A stretch of DNA of 38,992 nt. Origin: Ruminococcus sp. UBA3280. GTDB taxonomy: Bacteria; Bacillota; Clostridia; Oscillospirales; Ruminococcaceae. This document shows positions 15,901 to 23,933 of this stretch, in pieces. The notes beneath the pieces are model-generated. The model searched no databases, was not told the DNA's origin, and saw only the letters and a program-made list of their open reading frames with translations. The DNA lies in the NCBI GenBank assembly GCA_002362175.1, contig DETU01000053.1:1-38992 (forward strand). The letters run 5' to 3'. Position 1 is the first letter of the stretch. Every line of letters begins with the position of its first letter. The position numbers and the translations under genes are program-made.

Positions 15901-16758
15901 TTATTCAATACCTGCCTGCTGTTTTGCGGCAGTGAGAGTATTTTTCATAAGCATTGAAATTGTCATAGGACCTACACCGCCCGGCACGGGAGTTATGTAA
16001 GACGCTTTCTTTTCAGCAGATTCAAAATCAACGTCTCCGCAGAGCTTTCCGTTTTCATCACGGTTCATGCCTACGTCAATTACAACCGCACCCTCCTTAA
16101 TCATATCGCCTGTAACAAACTTGGCACGTCCGATTGCAACAACAAGAATATCTGCACCAAGACAGATTTCTTTGAGATTTTTTGTCTTTGAATGACATAT
16201 TGTAACAGTTCCGTTTTTCTGAAGAAGAAGCATAGCCTGCGGTTTACCTACAATGTTGCTTCTTCCGATTACAACGCACTGTTTACCTGTTATATCAGTT
16301 CCCGTACTTTCTATCAGTCTCATGACTCCTGCGGGAGTACAAGGCAGGAAAGAATAGTTTCCTATCATGATGTGTCCGACGTTTACAGGGTGGAAAGCGT
16401 CAACGTCCTTAGCAGGTGAAATTGCATTTATAACCGCTGTTTCGTCAATATGCGACGGAAGGGGGAGCTGTACAAGTATACCGTTTACTCTGTCGTCACG
16501 GTTAAGAACATTTACAAGGTCTAGAAGCTGTTCCTGAGTTGTATTTTCGTCAAGAGCATACTCAAAGGACTGGAAACCTACTTCTTCACAGGCTTTTTTC
16601 TTGTTGTTTACATAAACTCTTGAAGCCTGATTGTTGCCGACAATTACAACCGCAAGACCAACTTTAAGTCCCTTTTCCTCTCTGAGCTGTGCTGTTTCAG
16701 CGGCTACTTCTGCCTTTACAGCAGCAGAAACTTCTTTTCCGTTAATAATCTGTGCCAT
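15901..16758 (-). CDS. folD: Bifunctional methylenetetrahydrofolate dehydrogenase/cyclohydrolase
   Basis: FolD (285 aa) converts 5,10-methylene-THF to 10-formyl-THF in one-carbon metabolism, in the cytosol. Family marks seen are Tyr/Lys in SRVYVNNKKKACEEVG (about 45-60), GILVQLPLPSHID (about 93-105), the NADP-binding VVIGRSNIVGKP, and the C-terminal signature ITPVPGGVGPMTISML. Length is normal. ATG 16758 has AGGAGG nine bases upstream; the in-frame ATG two codons earlier would be too close. The gene overlaps the end of lgt by 17 bases, so translation is probably coupled. It is last in the operon before a strong terminator. Confidence 0.97.
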   Translation of the reverse strand: MAQIINGKEVSAAVKAEVAAETAQLREEKGLKVGLAVVIVGNNQASRVYVNNKKKACEEVGFQSFEYALDENTTQEQLLDLVNVLNRDDRVNGILVQLPLPSHIDETAVINAISPAKDVDAFHPVNVGHIMIGNYSFLPCTPAGVMRLIESTGTDITGKQCVVIGRSNIVGKPQAMLLLQKNGTVTICHSKTKNLKEICLGADILVVAIGRAKFVTGDMIKEGAVVIDVGMNRDENGKLCGDVDFESAEKKASYITPVPGGVGPMTISMLMKNTLTAAKQQAGIE

Positions 16759-17794
16759 TTTCATTTTCCTCCTGAATGTTTTCTTCCGGTGCATTTTCAT
16801 CACCGTTATTATCAATTATTTCGTCATATTCTTCATCGTCGTCACCATGCCTGAGCCGTCTTGCTTCTTCAAGCATTTTCTTTGATTCTTCCGTATTGCA
16901 GTAAAGGACATATTTTTCAGGGTCACGCTTTACTCTGAAAAACATAATAATCTGTATTACTACCGACGCTAAACATATTACAAGTGAAAGCATCTGTGAA
17001 AATCTTATATTTCCTGCCATAAGACTATCTGTGCGTAATCCCTCGACAACAAATCTTTCCGCACCGTACCAAGCCATATACATAAGAAGAATCTGTCCGT
17101 CATACTTACGGCGTTTTGAGTACGTTGATATAAACAGGAATCCAAGCAGACACCATGCTGATTCGTACAGAAAACACGGGTGAACGGGTTGCAGATAGTC
17201 AATGTCAAGATTAAGCATACTACCGTCCGCATACGTTGTATTACGGAAAATAGTATCCTGAATTGTACCGCCCGTCATACCAAAAATATTTCCTGTATTA
17301 GTGCCGAAAGCCTCCTGATTGACAAAGTTGCCCCATCGTCCCACTCCCTGACCTATTAGAAAACCCAGTACCGTTATATCAAGCATGGGCAGAAATTTTA
17401 CTTTCCTTATCCTGCATATCAGAAGCCCGACTATTACCGCTCCTATTATACCGCCGTAAATAGCAAGACCACCATTTCTTGTGTTTATAATTGCTTTGAA
17501 ATTACCTTTGTAGTCGTCCCAGTTCAGTATTACATAATAGGCTCTTGCTCCCACTATTCCGCCAAGCACACCACCTATTATAGCGTCAATGGCTCTTTCT
17601 CCGTCAAGTCCGAAACGCTTCATTTTAGGCATGACATAAACAAGTGCGAGTATAAGCCCGAATGTTATAATCAGACCGTACCACTGTATATCTATTCCGA
17701 ATATTGTGAAAGCTGTCGGATTTATATGGAAAGTCCAGCCAAGACGTGGGAACTGTATTTCAAAAGGGTCGGTTATAGCCTGAACATCATTCAT
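16742..17794 (-). CDS. lgt: Prolipoprotein diacylglyceryl transferase
   Basis: Lgt (350 aa) attaches diacylglycerol to the lipobox cysteine of prelipoproteins in the membrane, the first step of lipoprotein maturation. Multiple membrane segments are present. The signature GQGVGRWGNFVNQEAFG is at 148-164, GARAYYV at about 82-88 and an HPCFLYES motif follows. The protein ends in an acidic cytosolic tail of about 45 residues (DDDEEYDE..., GDENAPEEN...), longer than usual for the family. ATG 17794 has GGGAGCAG upstream. The gene overlaps the preceding M16 gene by eight bases. Lipoproteins encoded nearby, such as those starting at 11583 and 33053, would be substrates. Confidence 0.95.
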   Translation of the reverse strand: MNDVQAITDPFEIQFPRLGWTFHINPTAFTIFGIDIQWYGLIITFGLILALVYVMPKMKRFGLDGERAIDAIIGGVLGGIVGARAYYVILNWDDYKGNFKAIINTRNGGLAIYGGIIGAVIVGLLICRIRKVKFLPMLDITVLGFLIGQGVGRWGNFVNQEAFGTNTGNIFGMTGGTIQDTIFRNTTYADGSMLNLDIDYLQPVHPCFLYESAWCLLGFLFISTYSKRRKYDGQILLMYMAWYGAERFVVEGLRTDSLMAGNIRFSQMLSLVICLASVVIQIIMFFRVKRDPEKYVLYCNTEESKKMLEEARRLRHGDDDEEYDEIIDNNGDENAPEENIQEENENGTDY

Positions 17795-19070
17795 TTTCTG
17801 CTCCCTCAACAACCGACATGACAAGCTTATCCTTATCAAGTTCCCTGCGGACATGGTCAAGAACCACATCGCTTGTCATTTCAGAAACTGTACTTATTAT
17901 GTCATAAGGTCCTGCTTCCGCCATATATGCACCGAGCATCATACTTGCCACCGCTTCAACATTGTTAAGCTGACGTATGAGTGAACCGTACATGGATTTT
18001 TTAATTCTTTGGAAATCTTTTTCATTTATACCTTCCGTCAACATTCGTTCCACTTGGGAAACAACAGAATCCCTTACTTTTTTCGGGTCGTTTGATTCGC
18101 CTGCAAAAATCACTGAAAAATATCCGTCACCGCAGAAAACTTCAGCACCGAAACTTGAATTAATAACTTCTTCTTTAAGAAGTTTCTGATACATATCGGA
18201 AGATGCGTCTGTAATAAGAGCGGAGGCAATACTAAGTGCTATATTCTTTGTAAGCCTTTCCTGTCCGTTGCAAGCCCTGCACTTATATCCGATATGGAAA
18301 ACAGGTGTGCCGACGGGCTGTGTTTCGTATACTTCAGACTGCACTATACTATCGGGCTCATCAGGGAAAACTGTTTCAAGCCCCTTGTCCTCACACTCTT
18401 TCAGACATTCATCACATATTGCAAGCACTTCATCAGCCTTTATATTTCCCGCAATTGAAAGAACCATGTTATTCAGATTATAGAATGTATTGTAGCACTT
18501 ATAAAGCAAATCCGCATCAATCTGTGCTATACTCTCTATAGTTCCCGCAATGTCGATTTTTACGGGGTGATTATGGTACATACAGCGGAGCATATTGAAA
18601 AATACTCTCCATTCAGGATTATCATTTGTCATCTGAATTTCCTGACCGATAATTCCCTGTTCCTTGTCTACACTCGCTTTAGTAAAATACGGCTTCTGTA
18701 CAAAATCAAGCAGTATCTTCAAAGACTCCTGATAATTCTTTGAACAGCTGAATAAATAGCACGTTCTGTCAAAAGAAGTGTAAGCGTTTCCGTTTGCACC
18801 TGTCTTTGCATAAAGTTCAAATACGTCGCAGTCCTCATTCTCAAAAAGCTTATGTTCAAGAAAATGTGCTATTCCCTCAGGAACGACCGTATATTCTTTA
18901 TCGTCACGCATCTTGAACATTGTATTTACAGAACCGTATTTCGTTCCGAAAAGTGCCTCTGTACTGCTGAAACCTTCCATTTCACATATATATATATCAA
19001 GACCGCTCTTGTGTTTTACGTGTATACAGCTATCGCCTGTACGTGAACTTGTGATAACATTTTTTTCCAT
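17787..19070 (-). CDS. M16 family zinc metallopeptidase (YmfH-like, active subunit)
   Basis: The 427-residue protein has the inverted zinc motif HFLEH at residues 69-73, and a downstream DKEQGIIGQEIQM segment supplies the further zinc-binding Glu. It is therefore the catalytic member of an M16 pair. In Firmicutes, YmfF and YmfH-type genes are adjacent, one with the zinc site and one without, as seen here. Probable function is cytosolic peptide degradation; the physiological substrate is not known. ATG 19070 shares one base with the stop of the preceding M16 gene and has GGAGGAG upstream, so the two are made together. It overlaps lgt at its 3' end. Confidence 0.9.
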   Translation of the reverse strand: MEKNVITSSRTGDSCIHVKHKSGLDIYICEMEGFSSTEALFGTKYGSVNTMFKMRDDKEYTVVPEGIAHFLEHKLFENEDCDVFELYAKTGANGNAYTSFDRTCYLFSCSKNYQESLKILLDFVQKPYFTKASVDKEQGIIGQEIQMTNDNPEWRVFFNMLRCMYHNHPVKIDIAGTIESIAQIDADLLYKCYNTFYNLNNMVLSIAGNIKADEVLAICDECLKECEDKGLETVFPDEPDSIVQSEVYETQPVGTPVFHIGYKCRACNGQERLTKNIALSIASALITDASSDMYQKLLKEEVINSSFGAEVFCGDGYFSVIFAGESNDPKKVRDSVVSQVERMLTEGINEKDFQRIKKSMYGSLIRQLNNVEAVASMMLGAYMAEAGPYDIISTVSEMTSDVVLDHVRRELDKDKLVMSVVEGAENE

Positions 19071-20335
19071 TATGCCTGCTCCTCCTTATCATACATAATA
19101 TATATGCTGTCAAGATTAAGTGAATTTGCGGCTCTGACTATATCTTCCTTTGTGATATTGCTGTATTTTTCAAATTTTTCCTGTGGTGTCAGGATTTCGC
19201 CCTCACAGAAACAGTCAAAATACCATACCGAATACGACGACGGAGTATCACCGATTGAAGTAAGGCTGTTGTCAATACTTCTTAATGCACTTTCAAATTC
19301 TTCATCTGTAATATTTCCGTTTCTGATTTCGTCAAGCTGACGTAAAATTTCCTCTTTCGCCTTTTCTATGTTCTTTCTTTCAACACCTACATCAACCATA
19401 ACCGTTCCCTTTGACTGAATAACCCTGCTTGCACAGTAATAGCAAAGACTGAGTTTTTCACGTACATTCATGAAAAGCTTTGATACAGGTGTTTCGCCCC
19501 ATATCGTATTAAGCATCTTTACGGCATAGATATTATCACAGTCCGTCTTGAAATTGAGAACCATTTTGCACTGTCTGACATCAAATTCCTCTGATTCTGT
19601 AACAACTTCATTTTTAAGCAGACTCGGATTTTTCAGTAAGACTTTTTCGGGTACACGTTCAATCTTTGCAAAGTTTTCACGGAACATTTCCAGTACCGAC
19701 GGATTTTCTTCAGGTGCAACATAATTAATTTCTATAGGTGCAGTTCTCAGAAGATTCATATAAGCGGAATAAGCCTTTTCGGAAGTTACCGCTTCGGCTG
19801 TCTCCTTTGTACCATAACTTGAAAACTCGGCAGGTTCACCTTTAAAAGCTGTTTTGGTTGCCTGTGAAATGGCATAACCACGCTTGTTGTTGATTTCAGC
19901 TTCTATACGGTCAAGAAGTTCATTCTTTGTAATTCTGAAAGATTCTTCGTCAAATTTTCCGTTACTTGCGTTTGGACTGAAAATACTGTCCCTTACAACT
20001 GAAAGCATCTCTCCTTCAATATCCTCTCCGTCGATTGCATAACGGTTCATAAGCCAAGCCGAACTTATTCCGAGAATCTGAACGTCTCCCCTTTTTCCCG
20101 AAAATGAACTAAGTGAAGCACCATACAAAGATGAAAGTTTTTCATTCAGTTCTGAAAAAGTCTTAAAACTGCTGTTTGAGTAAGTTATAGCATCTGTACC
20201 CGTCAGATTGGCGGCAGCGGTATCTTCCGAAAGTTTTGTAATAAACCGCACAGTAAGACAGGCTGTTTTGAATTTTTCATCAATTACCGACGTAAAACCA
20301 ATATTTCCGGCAAGTTCGGTTCTGTTATATTTCAT
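19070..20335 (-). CDS. M16 family peptidase-like protein without zinc motif (YmfF-like)
   Basis: This 421-residue protein has the two-domain M16 fold. Visible pieces are NSSFKTFSELNEKLSSLYGA near the N-terminus and NTIWGETPVSKLFMNVREK with LSLCYYCAS in the second half. There is no HxxEH, so it should be the non-catalytic half of the pair, completing the chamber formed with the YmfH-like partner. It is the first gene of the operon: promoter at 20380-20408, ATG 20335 with an AGGAGTG site. The same order (non-catalytic, then catalytic) is common in Clostridia. Confidence 0.85.
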   Translation of the reverse strand: MKYNRTELAGNIGFTSVIDEKFKTACLTVRFITKLSEDTAAANLTGTDAITYSNSSFKTFSELNEKLSSLYGASLSSFSGKRGDVQILGISSAWLMNRYAIDGEDIEGEMLSVVRDSIFSPNASNGKFDEESFRITKNELLDRIEAEINNKRGYAISQATKTAFKGEPAEFSSYGTKETAEAVTSEKAYSAYMNLLRTAPIEINYVAPEENPSVLEMFRENFAKIERVPEKVLLKNPSLLKNEVVTESEEFDVRQCKMVLNFKTDCDNIYAVKMLNTIWGETPVSKLFMNVREKLSLCYYCASRVIQSKGTVMVDVGVERKNIEKAKEEILRQLDEIRNGNITDEEFESALRSIDNSLTSIGDTPSSYSVWYFDCFCEGEILTPQEKFEKYSNITKEDIVRAANSLNLDSIYIMYDKEEQA

Positions 20336-20379
20336 TGTCTGACACTCCTATCAAATTATATCTTTTTTTATTAACTTAC

Positions 20380-20408
20380 ATTATACTATCCTGCGTCTGT
20401 TTTGTCAA
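20380..20408 (-). promoter_or_regulatory. Promoter of the M16-lgt-folD operon
   Basis: On the minus strand a consensus TTGACA, 17 bases and TATAAT. It is divergent to the plus-strand promoter at 20486-20514. Confidence 0.85.
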
Positions 20409-20485
20409 GTAAAAAACAGTATTTCACATACTCTGACGAACACGGTAAATCACCAAACATTCACGTAATTGTCATTATTCTCCGC

Positions 20486-20514
20486 TTGACATTAAATAAA
20501 TAATGATATATAAT
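20486..20514 (+). promoter_or_regulatory. Promoter of the dockerin-bearing SGNH esterase gene
   Basis: Consensus TTGACA, 17 bases, TATAAT, about 45 bases before the start codon at 20560, which has ACGGAGG upstream. Confidence 0.85.
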
Positions 20515-20559
20515 CAAATTATACCTAAAATTTTTTATTAATGTACGGAGGTAAATTTT

Positions 20560-21948
20560 ATGAAAAAATTTCTGTCATTCATAATGTCAGCTGCTATAGC
20601 TGTTTCTTCAACAGCTGTTGTAAACGCTTCGGCAGAGGGTGAAAATATTGAAAACATGGTTATTTTCGGCGACAGTATAGCAAAAGGCTACGGACTTGAC
20701 CCTGAAACAGAATATACATACGGTGATATATGTGCTGATTATCTCGGCTGTAACGTTGAAAATTATGCTGTTGACGGTCTTGATACGTCAGAACTTTGTG
20801 ATTTGATTGAAACACTAAGCGACGACAGGAAACAGGCTGTTTCCGACGCTGATGTTGTAGTCATTTCAATCGGCGGTAATGATATTATACACTACAGTGC
20901 CAAAAAAATTCTTGATTATGCCGCAAGAAGAAATCTTCTGAAAGAAGGTTACACAGCAGATGATATACCCGCAGACCCCGGTATGAGTGCTATGATGGAG
21001 ATGATTAATTTCAGAGGAAAAGGCGGACTTCAGGATTATGCCAACAGCGGTATTATGGCTGTTACCGACCTTAACAAAGAACTGAAAGCCCTTTCTATGA
21101 ATCTTCGTCTCACCACAGGCAACAATGCTTATGGTGAAAATGAAGGCGTTATACATAATAACATCATGCCGAATATTGACAAGGCTGTAAAAATGATTGA
21201 TGATATAAACCCCGACGCAAAAATTATTGTTCAGACAGTATACCAGCCTTTGCAGTTCTCACCTTCATTCGTACAGTCTGAATATGGTTCGGGCAATTAC
21301 TCCATGATGCTTACCCAAATCAGAGAAGATTTCAATCTTGTTATGGACACATTCCGGGAAGAACTCAAAACTATTGACGGCATAGAAATTGCAGACGTTT
21401 TCTATCAGTTCACTTCCCTCAAACAACTCTCGGATTCATGTATTGCAACACCCGGATATGCCCACTACTTCACCAATATTCAAGAACCCCTCGAAGCTGA
21501 AACGGAAGGCGGAAAAACAAAGGATTTCCACCCAAATCAGAAAGGTCACCTTGCAATCGCATCAACAATTCTTGACATAATCGGAGTTAAAAACACAAAC
21601 CTTAACAGTCTTTATACAACAGTTTTCAAAAATATCAGCGACAACGGATATTATCCAGCTATTGCATACAAAAAATTTATGAGCGGTATTGACATTGTTC
21701 CCGGTGATGTAAACGGAGACGGTCTGACAGACACCGTTGACGCGGCAGCCGTACTTAAAGAATATGCATTGATTTCCGCCAAAAAGCCCGAAACTTTTGA
21801 TGAAAGAACAAAATTTATAGCGAATGTCAATCATGACCAGTTTGTAGATTCTGTAGATGCCACAGTAATACAGATGTATTATGCAAAGCTTGCCGCAGGC
21901 ACTTATTCAGGCGATATATTTGCATTTCTTGGTACACTTGACAAGTAA
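20560..21948 (+). CDS. Secreted SGNH/GDSL esterase with C-terminal type I dockerin
   Basis: The 462-residue protein has a cleavable signal peptide (1 to about 25, ending VNASA). An SGNH hydrolase domain follows: Ser39 in VIFGDSIAKGYG, Gly in GLDTSE, Asn in SIGGNDII, and Asp-His in KDFHPNQKGH. Residues about 382-447 form a type I dockerin with two calcium-binding repeats, GDVNGDGLTDTVDAAAV and ANVNHDQFVDSVDATVI. It should therefore be an extracellular carbohydrate or lipid esterase attached to a cohesin scaffold. The second repeat has His and Gln in the calcium loop (NHDQ), a modest departure from consensus. Substrate is unknown; acetyl-xylan and related polysaccharides are plausible. Confidence 0.9.
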   Translation: MKKFLSFIMSAAIAVSSTAVVNASAEGENIENMVIFGDSIAKGYGLDPETEYTYGDICADYLGCNVENYAVDGLDTSELCDLIETLSDDRKQAVSDADVVVISIGGNDIIHYSAKKILDYAARRNLLKEGYTADDIPADPGMSAMMEMINFRGKGGLQDYANSGIMAVTDLNKELKALSMNLRLTTGNNAYGENEGVIHNNIMPNIDKAVKMIDDINPDAKIIVQTVYQPLQFSPSFVQSEYGSGNYSMMLTQIREDFNLVMDTFREELKTIDGIEIADVFYQFTSLKQLSDSCIATPGYAHYFTNIQEPLEAETEGGKTKDFHPNQKGHLAIASTILDIIGVKNTNLNSLYTTVFKNISDNGYYPAIAYKKFMSGIDIVPGDVNGDGLTDTVDAAAVLKEYALISAKKPETFDERTKFIANVNHDQFVDSVDATVIQMYYAKLAAGTYSGDIFAFLGTLDK

Positions 21949-21963
21949 TTCCCATTTTCAGAA

Positions 21964-23076
21964 ATGAAAAAACTACACATAAAAAAAAGATATTCCGTAC
22001 TTCTTGCAATATGTCTTATAATGTTTCTGATAAACATTCTTGCAAGAATATGTACTCCGTTTGCCGATTTCTACACCGCAAAAATATTTCCGTTCATAAC
22101 AAATCCGTTTTCTTTCATAAGCGGAATATTTCCCTTTTCATTTGGGGAAATTCTGATAATACTTGCCGTTCTTCTTGTACTTGTTGGTATTCCGCTTACT
22201 TTAATTCTGCTGATTTTCGGAAAAAGTTTCCGCAGAAAAACAGTCAGTACAGCCTGTCTTATATATTTGTCTGTCTTTACCTTTATCCTCTCAACCGAAA
22301 CACTAAACTGCTTTATAATGTATCAGTGTACGCCTTTTGAAGAAAAATATCTTAGTCCGTCAGGTCACACAAGAACACAGCTTACCGAGCTTTATTCCCT
22401 GCTTATCGACAAGACAAACAACCTTGCCGAACAAGTTCCCCGTGACAATATGAACTGCTTTGAATACAAAGGCGACGTGAACAAAGAAGCACGCAAGGCA
22501 ATGAAAAAAACGGGCGAAACTTTCCCGCAGCTTAAAGGATATTACCCGAAAGCCAAGCCTATACAGTTTTCCTATTTTATGAGTCAGTCGCATTTATCAG
22601 GAATTTATTTTCCCTTTTCACTGGAGGCAAACTATAATGACGATATGTGCAGGACAAATCTTCCCGAAACCGTATGTCACGAATTTTCCCACCTCAAAGG
22701 ATTCATTCAGGAAGATGAGGCAAGTTTCATTGCCTTTTATGCAACAACACAATGCAGTGACGACATAAGCTTTCAGTATTCAGGTTATCTTGAAGCACTT
22801 GAATATGTACATAATCAGATTTACAGGAACAATATAACTGACGCTTATTATCTGACGGAAAATATTTCCGAAAACGTCCGCCGTGACTGGTTCAGATTCC
22901 TTCCCGAAAACTACTGGGAAGAAAATGAAGAAAAAGAAGTTATCCCGACAGAAACAGTCAGCACAGTTTCCACTACCGCACTTGATACAAATATAAAAAT
23001 AAACGGCAGAACAGAAGGAGTTGAAACATACTCGCTTATGGTGGAACTTCTTCTTGACTTCTATTATCCCGAATAA
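21964..23076 (+). CDS. DUF3810 membrane zinc metalloprotease
   Basis: This 370-residue protein begins with a basic segment and three hydrophobic spans (about 10-30, 58-82, 92-112). A soluble domain follows containing VCHEFSHLKGFIQEDEASF. The HExxH (HEFSH) with the second Glu-rich segment GFIQEDEA is the DUF3810 signature. The active site probably faces outward. Family proteins are predicted peptidases with unknown substrate. It starts 15 bases after the esterase gene, so it is probably co-transcribed. No ideal ribosome site is visible at ATG 21964. A Thr/Val-rich linker near residues 325-350 precedes a short tail. Confidence 0.8.
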   Translation: MKKLHIKKRYSVLLAICLIMFLINILARICTPFADFYTAKIFPFITNPFSFISGIFPFSFGEILIILAVLLVLVGIPLTLILLIFGKSFRRKTVSTACLIYLSVFTFILSTETLNCFIMYQCTPFEEKYLSPSGHTRTQLTELYSLLIDKTNNLAEQVPRDNMNCFEYKGDVNKEARKAMKKTGETFPQLKGYYPKAKPIQFSYFMSQSHLSGIYFPFSLEANYNDDMCRTNLPETVCHEFSHLKGFIQEDEASFIAFYATTQCSDDISFQYSGYLEALEYVHNQIYRNNITDAYYLTENISENVRRDWFRFLPENYWEENEEKEVIPTETVSTVSTTALDTNIKINGRTEGVETYSLMVELLLDFYYPE

Positions 23077-23095
23077 ATACAAAAGGAGAAATTAC

Positions 23096-23881
23096 ATGAT
23101 TATCAAAGATATGAACATAGACAAAGGAAAAGCTTTTGACTGGGGAAGAACTTCGGACGATTACGCAAAATACCGTGATATTTATCCGCCGGAATTTTAC
23201 AGCAGAATTATAGAACGTGGATTGTGTAAAGAAGGTCAAAAAGTTCTTGACACAGGAACGGGAACAGGCGTACTTCCGAGAAATATGTACAGATATGGTG
23301 CTGAATGGACAGGCACGGATATTTCCGAAAATCAGATAGAAACAGCAAAAAAGTTGTCTGTAGGAATGAATATAAAATATTATGCATTGCCTACTGAAAA
23401 GCTTGATTTTCCCGATAACTCCTTTGATGTTATTACTGCTTGTCAGTGTTTCTGGTATTTTGACCATGAAAAAGTAATGCCTGATTTTTTACGTATGCTT
23501 AAACCCGACGGACGTATTCTTGTTCTATATATGGCGTGGCTTCCATGTCAGGACAGAATAGCGGGAGAAAGTGAAAAACTTATTTTAAAGTACAATCCCG
23601 ACTGGAGCGGAGCAGGTGAAACAGTCCACCCGATATTCATTCCCGACTGCTATATGAAATATTTTGAACTCGTGTACCATGAAGAATACCCTGTTAAAAT
23701 TCATTTTACACGTGAAAGCTGGAACGGACGGCTTAAAGCGTGTCGTGGTGTTGGTGCTTCACTTTCCGAAACAGAAATAAGTAAATGGGAACAGGAGCAT
23801 ATAAAACTTCTTTCTGAAATTGCACCTGCGGAGTTTGATATTCTTCACTATGGTGCAGTTGCTGAACTGAAAAAGAAATAA
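23096..23881 (+). CDS. Class I SAM-dependent methyltransferase
   Basis: This soluble 261-residue enzyme has motif I VLDTGTGTGVLPRNM (about 48-62), motif II acidic Asp in TGTDIS, and a motif near FDVITACQCFWYFDHE typical of methyltransferase domain 11/25 proteins. The N-terminus DWGRTSDDYAKYRDIYPPEFY is a known feature of this Firmicutes group. Substrate is unknown. ATG 23096 has AAAAGGAG seven bases upstream; the longer in-frame start at 23021 would overlap the previous gene and is rejected. It lies 19 bases after the DUF3810 gene and ends at a bidirectional terminator. Confidence 0.85.
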   Translation: MIIKDMNIDKGKAFDWGRTSDDYAKYRDIYPPEFYSRIIERGLCKEGQKVLDTGTGTGVLPRNMYRYGAEWTGTDISENQIETAKKLSVGMNIKYYALPTEKLDFPDNSFDVITACQCFWYFDHEKVMPDFLRMLKPDGRILVLYMAWLPCQDRIAGESEKLILKYNPDWSGAGETVHPIFIPDCYMKYFELVYHEEYPVKIHFTRESWNGRLKACRGVGASLSETEISKWEQEHIKLLSEIAPAEFDILHYGAVAELKKK

Positions 23882-23890
23882 TAACCATAA

Positions 23891-23923
23891 AAAAACTGTC
23901 GGATAAATAGTCCGACAGTTTTT
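23891..23923. terminator. Bidirectional terminator between methyltransferase and cellulase genes
   Basis: AAAAACTGTCGGA and TCCGACAGTTTTT form a perfect 13-bp stem with a 7-base loop. It serves two converging genes. Confidence 0.9.
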
Positions 23924-23933
23924 GTTGTTTCAA

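Noticed and set aside
16742..20410. Riboswitch or attenuator in the M16-lgt-folD operon
   Set aside because: The leader is only ~45 bases and the genes overlap, leaving no room for a structured regulator. None was seen.
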